Positions 39,674-48,600 of a DNA stretch of 64,000 nt are shown here, piece by piece; position 1 is the first letter of the stretch; every line of letters begins with the position of its first letter. This stretch comes from Bartonella sp. WD12.1 (GTDB taxonomy: Bacteria; Pseudomonadota; Alphaproteobacteria; Rhizobiales; Rhizobiaceae). The translations under genes and the position numbers were made by a program. The stretch lies in contig NZ_MUBG01000001.1 of the NCBI RefSeq assembly GCF_002022415.1, positions 62,001 to 126,000 of the forward strand, read 5' to 3'. The notes under the pieces were generated by a model. The model was given only the letters and a program-made list of their open reading frames with translations, was not told where the DNA came from and ran no database searches.

Positions 39674-39814
39674 TGAGTGATGTCTTTTGTATAGGTCTCA
39701 ATGGGGGTATGGCGTTAGATCTGATTTGTATCAGGTGTGTTTTAATTTTCGATTCTCGTTTTGCAAATAGTTCGTCTCTTTTGATCCTATTCCGTTAAAG
39801 ATGATGAGAGGGTT
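39525..39814 (+). repeat. Conserved leader, copy H
   Basis: Leader repeat with an 8-T tract at 39525-39532; differs from the copy G leader by a C-to-T change (TTTTATCTTATAG). GATTATTG and GCAAATAG variants. Confidence 0.9.
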
Positions 39815-42800
39815 ATGGTTATGCGTCGCGTATTGAAGCATCATGTTTGTTTTTGTTTTTTATCGACAGCTCTTCTAGCAGGTGTGTCTCTTATAGCTGC
39901 TCAGGAAAAAGTATATGCTCAATCACAGGGTAATTGTAGGGTGGCTGCTGTTGGTGGTGATGGTAGTGATAATGGTGAACAGCCGATTGTGTGTGGTGGA
40001 AGTGAGGGGAGGTTGGGTGTGAGTGTGAGTGATGGGAGGACTATAGATATGGATAAGTACCCTGGTTGGCCTGCTGTAGAGGTGCGTGGGGGGGATACAA
40101 ATATTACGATGGGTGGTATGCTGAGGGTTACAAATACTGGTGATAGAGGTAGTAGTGGTAGGAATGAGCCGGCGATTAAGGTGCATGGTGGAGGGAAGCT
40201 GAAGTTGATGGAGGCTACTATTGTAGATGTGCATAAGGGGATAGTGGCTGATGGAGGATTTGTTACGGTGATGGCAGGATCGATTAAGATTAAGGATGGG
40301 GGAGATGCTGTGATTGAGGTGAGTAAGGGGGGAAGGGTGACGTTGATGATGAAGGGACAGGGGGTGCGTGGAGGGGGAAGTAATAGTACGGGGATAGTGA
40401 TGGATGGTGGTGGGACGGTGGTGTTGGATGGTACGAATTTTACGCAGGTCACAACGGGGATAATGATTAAGGGGAATGGGGGGAAGGCGAGTGTTAATAT
40501 GGGGGAGGGAAAGATTACGGTTGGGTCGAGTGGTAGGGGGATTGTGATGCAAGGGCAGGGAGAGGCGAGTGCTACTGTGATGGGGGGAGAGATTGTGGGA
40601 AGTGGGAGTGTAGTGGGGGCTGAGGTGTCAAGTGGGACGTTGACGTTGATGGGTACGAGTTTTACGAAGGTCACAATGGGGGCTGAGGTGAAGGGGGATG
40701 GGAAGTTGAAGATGACTGAGGGGAAGATTGTGGTTACGAGTGCTAATGGTGGAACGGGGCTTAGTGTGGGGGGGACGGGGAAGGCGAGTGCTACTGTGAC
40801 GAATGTGAAGATTGTGGGAAAGGGGGATGGGAGTGGGGATAAGGGTACGGGGGTGGTGATGATGGGGGATGGAGAAGTGATGTTGATGGGAACGACGGTT
40901 GAGAGTTTTTTAACGGGGGTGGAGATGAAGAGTGGGACTTCGGGGACGGTGACAGTGACTGGGGGGACGAAGATAGTTACGACTGTGGAGAATGGGGTGG
41001 GGATTAAGGTGGAGGGGGGAACGTTGAAGATTAATGGGGAGTCGACGATTGAGGCTAAGGGGCAAAAGGCGGTGGGGATTAAAATAACGGAGGGGAATGG
41101 AAGTGTTACTATGATGGGGGGGAAGATTGAGGGAAAGGGGGATGGGAGTGGTCAGGGGATAGGAGTGGATATGGCGGGGGATGGGACGGTGACGTTGACG
41201 AGTGTGGGGGTGGAGGGGTTTGAAACAGGGGTCAAGGTAAGTAAGGGAAAGGTGACTATTAGTGGGGAATCGGCGATTACGGCTAGGGGGAAAAAGGCGG
41301 TGGGGGTTCAGATAACGGAGACGGGGAAGGCTGAGGTGATAGGGGCGACGATTGAGGGAGGTGGGGATTGGGGGACGGTGCTTAAGGTGGAGGGACAGGG
41401 GAAGGCTGAGTTGAAGGATGTGACGATTGTGGGAAAGGGGAATGGGGGGAATAAGGGGGTGGAGGTGGATACTTTGAGTGAGGAAGGGGTGAAGTTGACG
41501 AATGTGGAGATTGAAGGGGTTACAACGGGGGTGAGTGTGAGTAAGGGAAAGGTGATGATTAGTGGGGAGTCGACGATTACGGCTAAGGGGGGTGGTACAG
41601 GGCTTAGTGTATCGGGGATGGGGGAGGTTACTATGATGGGGGGAAAGATTGAGGGAAGTGTGAGTGTGTCTGGAACGGGGAATGCTGAGTTGAAGGATGT
41701 GGAGATTTCAAAGGCTACAACGGGGGTGAGTGTGACGAGTGGGAAGTTTGTGATGAGAAGGGGGAAGATTACGGGAAGTGAGAGAGGGAGTGGGGTGGAT
41801 ATTTCGGGGAAGGGAGAGGTGACGTTGGAGGAGGTGGATATTTCAAAGGTTGGGTATGGGGTGAGTGTGAGTGAGGGGGCGAGTGGGACGTTGACGGTGA
41901 AGAAGGGGTCGATAAAAGGGTTTACGGGTACGGGGGTTAGTGTGGAGGAGGGAGCTGTGGTGGTTAATGTGGATGGGACGAAGATTATGGGAAAGGGGAG
42001 TGGGACGAGTAAAGGGGTGAGTGTGGGGAGTTCGGTGACGGGAGCAGTGACGTTGAAGGATGTGACGGTTTCAGAAGTTGCAACGGGGGTGCAGATGTTA
42101 GGTGGTAAGAAGCTGACGATGGAGAGAGGGTCGATTACGGTTGTGGAGAATGGGGTGGGGGTTAGTGTGGAGGGGGGAGAGGAGGTGACGGTTAATTTGG
42201 ATGGGACGAAGATTACAGGAAGTGGGACTAGTAGGAATGGGGTGTATGTGGGGAGTTCGGTGACGGGAGCAGTGACGTTGAAGGATGTGACGATTTCAGA
42301 AGTTGCAACGGGGGTGTATGTGAAGAGTGGGGCGACAAAGGCTGAGTTGACGTTGACTGGGGTGACGATTGAGGTGGTTGAGAAGGGGGTGCAGATGTTA
42401 GGTGGTAAGAAGCTGGTGATGGAGAGAGGGTCGATTGGGTTTACGAGGAGTTATGGGGTTAATGTGGGGGGAGAGATGACTCAGTTGACGAAGACGGTGA
42501 TTACAGGAAGTGGGGAAGCTGTGAATAGTGGGGTGAGTAAGGGGGTGTATGCGACGGGGGGAGAGGTGACGTTGACGGATGTGACGATTTCACAGGTTGC
42601 AACGGGGGTGAGTATGATGGGTGGTGGGACGTTGATGATGACAAAGGGGGAGATAAAAGAATTTACGACAGAGGGGGTTAATGTGGGGATTTCGGTAATA
42701 AGTGCTGAGTTAAAAGGGACGGTGATTACGGGAAAGGGAAGTGGTACGGGGGTGAAGGTGTCGGGGGGAAAGGTGGGGATGACGTTGGCGGATGTGACGG

Positions 42801-43294
42801 TTTCGGGGGTACAAACAGGGGTGGAGATGAATGGGACGGGGGCATTGATGATTAGTGGGAGCTCGACGATTGAGTTTACAAGCGACAATGGTTATGGGGT
42901 CTATGTGGGAAGTTCTGTGACAAGGGCTGAGTTAACGAAGACGGTGATTAGGGGAGAGGGGAATGGGAGTGAGTACGGGGTGTATGTGGCGCATGGGGGA
43001 AAGGTGGGGATGAAGTATGAAGGTAATAATGCTGATGCTACTTTCCTCAAGGTTGATGCAACGGAGGGTGCAAACAAGGCAGATATTAAGGGGGCGCTCA
43101 TCAAAATCGACGGACAGGGTAAAGGGCTAGGCGTTCATGTGATGAATGGTGGGCGTGTCATGTTGAAAAATACGGTCCTTGCCAATGTCGTAAAGGGGGT
43201 GGATATTTTTTTAGAAAGTATGTTTCATTTGTTTTTACGTTTACTTTCTGTTTCCTGCGTGATGTGTGTTTGTATAGTATTTTTTACCTTATAG
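39815..43294 (+). CDS. Beta-helix passenger protein, copy H (no beta-barrel, tail deletion)
   Basis: 1159-codon uninterrupted ORF. Signal peptide LIAAQEKVYA|QSQG, then GNC/IVC and coils. The family tail is shortened: VYVAHGGKVGMKYEGNNAD joins a coil module directly to the late tail, so the segment AAWLGGTTLKSVAKGM and about 40 more residues are missing, probably by recombination at the repeated GTGGGGATGA. After NTVLANVVKGVDI the frame enters the next leader through a 7-T tract and gives the other hydrophobic ending, FLESMFHLFLRLLSVSCVMC and a few more residues. No translocator domain. Function unknown, as for the other copies. Confidence 0.83.
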   Translation: MVMRRVLKHHVCFCFLSTALLAGVSLIAAQEKVYAQSQGNCRVAAVGGDGSDNGEQPIVCGGSEGRLGVSVSDGRTIDMDKYPGWPAVEVRGGDTNITMGGMLRVTNTGDRGSSGRNEPAIKVHGGGKLKLMEATIVDVHKGIVADGGFVTVMAGSIKIKDGGDAVIEVSKGGRVTLMMKGQGVRGGGSNSTGIVMDGGGTVVLDGTNFTQVTTGIMIKGNGGKASVNMGEGKITVGSSGRGIVMQGQGEASATVMGGEIVGSGSVVGAEVSSGTLTLMGTSFTKVTMGAEVKGDGKLKMTEGKIVVTSANGGTGLSVGGTGKASATVTNVKIVGKGDGSGDKGTGVVMMGDGEVMLMGTTVESFLTGVEMKSGTSGTVTVTGGTKIVTTVENGVGIKVEGGTLKINGESTIEAKGQKAVGIKITEGNGSVTMMGGKIEGKGDGSGQGIGVDMAGDGTVTLTSVGVEGFETGVKVSKGKVTISGESAITARGKKAVGVQITETGKAEVIGATIEGGGDWGTVLKVEGQGKAELKDVTIVGKGNGGNKGVEVDTLSEEGVKLTNVEIEGVTTGVSVSKGKVMISGESTITAKGGGTGLSVSGMGEVTMMGGKIEGSVSVSGTGNAELKDVEISKATTGVSVTSGKFVMRRGKITGSERGSGVDISGKGEVTLEEVDISKVGYGVSVSEGASGTLTVKKGSIKGFTGTGVSVEEGAVVVNVDGTKIMGKGSGTSKGVSVGSSVTGAVTLKDVTVSEVATGVQMLGGKKLTMERGSITVVENGVGVSVEGGEEVTVNLDGTKITGSGTSRNGVYVGSSVTGAVTLKDVTISEVATGVYVKSGATKAELTLTGVTIEVVEKGVQMLGGKKLVMERGSIGFTRSYGVNVGGEMTQLTKTVITGSGEAVNSGVSKGVYATGGEVTLTDVTISQVATGVSMMGGGTLMMTKGEIKEFTTEGVNVGISVISAELKGTVITGKGSGTGVKVSGGKVGMTLADVTVSGVQTGVEMNGTGALMISGSSTIEFTSDNGYGVYVGSSVTRAELTKTVIRGEGNGSEYGVYVAHGGKVGMKYEGNNADATFLKVDATEGANKADIKGALIKIDGQGKGLGVHVMNGGRVMLKNTVLANVVKGVDIFLESMFHLFLRLLSVSCVMCVCIVFFTL

Positions 43295-43494
43295 ATTTAT
43301 TTTTTTTGTTTTGGGGTATGTGTTTAGCCTTATTCATTAGATTATTGTGTTGATGAGTGATGTCTTTTGTATAGGTCTCAATGGGGGTATGGCGTTAGAT
43401 CTGATTTGTATCAGGTGTGTTTTAATTTTCGATTCTCGTTTTGCAAATAGTTCGTCTCTTTTGATCCTATTCCGTTAAAGATGATGAGAGGGTT
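43206..43494 (+). repeat. Conserved leader, copy I
   Basis: Leader repeat with a 7-T tract (43206-43212) preceded by GTGGATA as in copy E's leader, but with the later TGTATAGTATTTTTTACC variant of copies C, D, F and G, so it is itself recombinant. Confidence 0.88.
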
Positions 43495-44517
43495 ATGGTT
43501 ATGCGTCGCGTATTGAAGCATCATGTTTGTTTTTGTTTTTTATCGACAGCTCTTCTAGCAGGTGTGTCTCTTATAGCTGCTCAGGAAAAAGTATATGCTG
43601 GGTCACTGGGTAATTGTAAGGGGGATGTTGATGGTAGTGGTCGTGATGATGAACAGCCGATTGTGTGTAATGGGAGTGATGGGTTGAGTGGGGGTGCGAG
43701 TGATAAGGTGCTGCGTGGTGATCGAAATATAGATATGGGTAACTACATTGGTATGCCTGCTGTAGAGGTGCATGGGGATGCAGATATTACGATGAGTGGT
43801 ACGCTGAGGGTTACAGGCAGTAGTGATAATGATAGTCCGGCGATTAAGGTGCATGGTGGAGGGGGGCTGAAGTTGGTGGATGCTACTATTGTAAATGTGA
43901 GTAAGGGGATAGTGGCTGAGAGTGAAGGGGCTGTTACGGTGATGACAGGATTGATTGGGGTTAAGAAAGATGGAGTTGTGGTTGAGGTGAAGAATAGGGG
44001 GAAAGTGACGTTGATGGGTACGAGTTTTACGAAGGTCACAATGGGGGCTGAGGTGAAGGGGGATGGGAAGTTGAAGATGACTGGAGGGGAGATTAGGGTT
44101 ACGAGTACTAATGGTGGAACGGGGCTTAGTGTGGGGGGGGACGGGGAGTGCTATTATGATGGGTGGGATGATTGTGGGAAAGGGGGGTGAGACGAGTAAG
44201 GGGGTGGTGATGATGGGGACGGGGACGGTTGAGTTGAATAAGGTGGAGGTTGAGAGTTTTTTAACGGGGGTAAGTGTGAGTGATGGGACGGTTAAGATTA
44301 ATGGGGGGTCGACGATTAAAGCTGCGGGGGATGATGGGGTGGGGATTAAGATAACGGAAAAGGGAAAGGCTGAGGTGATAGGTGCGACGATTGAGGCTAA
44401 GGGGGATAGGGCGGTGGGGATTAAGGCTACGGGTACGGGGCTTAAACATCGTGTATTGGGGACGGGGGCGAGTGCTACTATGATGGGGGGAAAGATTCAG
44501 GGAAGTGTGAGTGTGTC

Positions 44518-44535
44518 GGGGGGGGGGGGGGGGGG
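44518..44535 (+). repeat. 18-G homopolymer in copy I
   Basis: Uninterrupted run of 18 G in the coding strand; aligned sister copies have 7 G at the same place (TCG, then GGGGGG, ACG). The length here puts the downstream ACGTTGACGTTGGAG out of frame. Such long G runs are prone to slippage in replication and in sequencing. Confidence 0.9.
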
Positions 44536-44963
44536 ACGTTGACGTTGGAGGGGGTGACGGTTTCGGGGAGTAGTACGGGGGTTAGTGTGGAGGAAGGAGC
44601 TGTGGTGGTTAATGTGGATGGGACGAAGATTATGGGAAATGGGAGTGGGACGAGTAAAGGGGTGAGTGTGGGGAGATTTGCGACAAGGGCTACTTTAACA
44701 GGGACGGTGATTACGGGACAGAATAAGGGGGTGGGGGTGAAGGTGGAGGATAAGAAGACAAGTGCGAATTTGACGTTGAATGGAGTGACGATTTCAAAGG
44801 TTGCAACGGGGGTGGAGATGAAGGCAGGGAATGATCTGACGATTAGTGGCGGGATGATAAAAGAGGTGCAAACGGGGATAGATATGTCAGGAAGTGGGGC
44901 GTTGACGATTAGTGGGAAAACGGAGATTCAGTTTACGAGCGACAATGGGTATGGAGTATATGT

Positions 44964-44974
44964 GGGGGGGGGGG
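44964..44974 (+). repeat. 11-G homopolymer in copy I
   Basis: Run of 11 G within the YVGGGVV segment of copy I; the corresponding stretch of other copies (GTGGGAGGAGAGGTG) has none this long. It stays in frame with the 44539-45489 reading frame. Confidence 0.85.
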
Positions 44975-45400
44975 TGGTGACAAAGGCTACTTTAACGGGG
45001 ACGAGGATTACAGGAAGGGGAAGTGGTCAAGGGGTGTATGTGAATGGAGGAGCGGCATGGTTGATTGGTACTACCCTGAAAAGTGTTGCAAAAGGTATGA
45101 CTGTCGAAAATGGGATTGTGGTCATGCAGAATGGGGTGATAAAGTTTCATGGAGAGCATGGGGTACTTCTCAAACAGGGGCATGCTTTGTTAGTCAATGT
45201 GGGGATGAAGTATGAAGGTGATAATGCTGATGCTACTTTCCTCAAGGTTGATGCAACGGAGGGTGTAAACAAGGCAGATATTAAGGGGGCGCTCATCAAA
45301 ATCGACGGACAGGGTAAAGGGCTAGGCGTTCATGTGATGAATGGTGGGCGTGTCATGTTAAAAAATACGGTCCTTGCCAATGTCGTAAAGGGGGTGGATG

Positions 45401-45690
45401 TTTTTTTAGAAAGTATGTTTCATTTATTTTTGCGTTTGCTTTCTGTTTCCTGCGTGATGTGTGTTTGTTTGGGATTTTTTATCTTATAGGTTTATTTTTT
45501 TTGTTTTGGGGAGTGTGTTTAGCCTTATTCATTAGATCGTTGTGTTGATGAGTGATGTCTTTTGTATAGGTCTCAATGGGGGTATGGCGTTAGATCTGAT
45601 TTGTATCAGGTGTGTTTTAATTTTCGATTCTCGTTTTGCAAAATAGTTCGTCTCTTTTGATCCTATTCCGTTAAAGATGATGAGAGGGTT
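45401..45690 (+). repeat. Conserved leader, copy J
   Basis: Leader repeat with a 7-T tract (45401-45407). Its first half (TTTGGGATTTTTTATC, GGGAGTGTG) matches the copy B leader and its second half (GATCGTTG, GCAAAATAG) matches copy A, so it is a recombinant leader. Confidence 0.9.
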
Positions 45691-48600
45691 ATGGTTATGC
45701 GTCGCGTATTGAAGCATCATGTTTGTTTTTGTTTTTTATCGACAGCTCTTCTAGCAGGTGTGTCTCTTATAGCTGCTCAGGAAAAAGTATATGCTGGGTC
45801 ACAGGGTAATTGTAAGGGGGCTGTTGATACTGGTAGCGATGGTGAACAGCCGATTGTGTGTAATGGGAGAGAGAGGGGGGATGCGAGTGATAAGGTGCTG
45901 CGTGGTGATCGAAATATAGATATGAGTAACTACATTGGTATGCCTGCTGTGGAGGTGCGTGGGGGGGCGGATATTATGATGAGTGGTACGCTGAGGGTTA
46001 CAAATACTGGTGATAGAGGTAGTAGTGGTAGGAATGATAATCAGCCGGCGATTAAGGTGGAAAGTGAAGGGAAGCTGACGTTGGTGAATGCTATTGTTGA
46101 GAAGGTGCATAAGGGGATAGTGGCTGATGGAGGATTTGTTACGGTGATGGCAGGATCGATTAAGATTAAGGATGGGGGAGATGCTGTGATTGAGGTGAAG
46201 AATAAGGGGAAGGTGACGTTGAATAACAGGGTGGCGGTGATAAAGGGGCAGGGGGGTAGTAGTACGGGGATAACGGGGATAGAGGTGGGGGATGGCGGTG
46301 GGACGGTTGAATTGATGGATACGAGTTTTACGAATGTTAAGACGGGGATAATGATTAAGGGGGCGGGAGAGGGGAAGGCGAGTGCTACTGTGATGAATGT
46401 AAAGATTGTGGGAAAGGGGGGTGAGACGAGTAAGGGGGTGGTGATGATAGGGGAGGGAACGGTTGAGTTGAATAAGGTGACGGTTGAGAGTTTTTCAACG
46501 GGGGTGGAGATAAAGAGTGGGACTTCGGGGACGGTAACGTTGACTGGGGGGTCGAAGATAGTTACGACTGTGGAGAATGGGGTGGGGATTAAGATAGAGG
46601 GAGGAAGTGGGAAGTTGGAGATTTTTGGAGAGTCGACGATTGAGGCTAAGGGGCAAAAGGCGGTGGGGATTAAAATAACGGAGGGGAATGGAAGTGTTAC
46701 TATGATGGGGGGGAAGATTGTGGGAAAGGGGGATGGGAGTGGTCAGGGGATAGGAGTGGATATGGCGGGGGAGGGGACGGTTGAGTTGACTAAGGTAACG
46801 GTTTTGGGGTTTGAAACGGGGGTCAAGGTAAGTAAGGGAAAGGTGACTATTAGTGGGGAATCGGCGATTACGGCTAAGGGGCAAAATGCAGTGGGGGTTG
46901 AGGTGAAAGGTACAGGGGTGTTGAAGATAGAAGGAAGCTCGACGAAGATTACGGCTACGGGAAATAATGGGGTGGGGATTAAGATAACTGGGGGAAAGGC
47001 TGAGGTGACGGGGGGAGAGATTAGTATAGGTGGGGTGTTTAATAATGGGGCTACAATGGGGGTGAGTGTGTCGGGGACGGGGAGTGCTGAGTTGATGAAT
47101 GTGAAGATTAAGGGAAATGGGAAGGGAACGAGTACGGGGGTGGTGGTGGATACTTCGGCGACGGAAGAGGTGAAGTTGACGGATGTGGATATTTCAGAGG
47201 TTATGTATGGGGTGAGTGTGAGTAAGGGAAAGGTGATGATTAGTGGGGAGTCGAAGATTGCGGGAATTAGTACGGGGCTTAGTGTACAGGGGGGAACGGT
47301 TACTATGACGAGGGGAACAATTAGTGAAGGGGGGGTATATATGTCGGGGGGGACGTTGACGTTGGAGGATGTGACGGTTTCGGGGAGTAGTACGGGGGTG
47401 ACGATGTCGGGTGGGACGTTTAAGATGATTAGGGGGTCGATAAAGGGAAATGGGAATGTGGTGAATGTGACGGGGGGAGAGAAGGCTGAGTTGACGAATG
47501 TAAAGATTGTGGGAAGTGGGAATGGGAATGGGGTGTATATGGCGGGGAAGGGAGAGGTGACGTTGGAGGATGTGGAGATTGAAGGGGTTACAACGGGGGT
47601 GAGTGTGAGTGAGGAGGCGAGTGGGACGTTGACGGTGAAGAAGGGGGAGATAAAAGAGTTTAAAACATCGGGGGTTAGTGTGGAGGCAACGGGAGATGTG
47701 ACGGTTAATTTGGATGGGACGAAGATTACAGGAAGTGGGGGTGGGACGAGTAAAGGGGTGAGTGTGGGGAGAGAGGTGACGGGAGCAGTGACGTTGACGG
47801 ATGTGACGGTTTCACAGGTTGGGACAGGGGTGTATGTGAAGGGAGGGAAGAGTTTGACGTTGACGGATGTGACGGTTTCAGAAGTTGCAACGGGGGTGCA
47901 GATGTTAGGTGGTAAGAAGCTGACGATGGAGAGAGGGTCGATTACGGTTGTGGAGAATAGTGGGGTGGGGGTTAGTGTGGAGGCGGCTGGGGTGGAAAGT
48001 GTTAGTTTGGAGGGGACGAAGATTATAGGAAAGGGGGGTGGGAATGGGGATGGGAGGAGTAAGGGGTTGAGTGTGGGGAGAGAGGTGACGGGAGCAGTGA
48101 CGTTGAAGGATGTGACGATTTCAGAAGTTGCAACGGGGGTGTATGTGATGGGAGGGAAGAGTTTGACGATGACTAAGGGGTCGATTGGGTTTACGAGGAG
48201 TTATGGGGTCTATGTGGGGGGAGAGATGACGGCTAAGTTGACGAAGACGGTGATTACAGGAAGTGGGGGTGGGAATGGTGGGACTGGGGTGTATGCAACG
48301 GGGGGAGAGGTGACGTTGACGGATGTGACGGTTTCACAGGTTGGGACAGGGGTGCAGATGTTAGGTGGTAAGAAGCTGACGATGGAGAGGGGGGAGATAA
48401 AAGAGTTTACAACAGCAGGGGTTAGTGTGGGGATTTCGGTGACAAGGGCTGACTTGACGGGGACAATAATTACGGGAAAGGGAAGTGGTACGGGGGTGAA
48501 GGTGGAGGATAGGGCGACTGCGAGTTTGACGTTGACGGATGTGATGGTTTCAGAAGTTGCAACGGGGGTGGAGATGAAGGCAGGGAATGATCTGACGATC

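Larger units (their letters stand above)
43495..45489 (+). pseudogene. Beta-helix passenger gene, copy I (poly-G frameshifts, shortest copy)
   Basis: The gene is in three frames: 43495-44190, 44111-44542 and 44539-45489. The first shift is an 8-G run at about 44133-44140 where copies E and G have 7 G. The second is at an 18-G run (44518-44535) where other copies have 7 G; the frame stops just after it and passenger sequence resumes in the next frame. The N-terminal 75 residues match copy G and the following 130 match copy E. Most middle coils are missing, so only about 650 codons remain against 930-1560 in the other copies. The conserved tail is complete and ends VKGVDVFLESMFHLF, the 7-T hydrophobic variant. 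A further 11-G run lies at 44964-44974. Confidence 0.83.
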
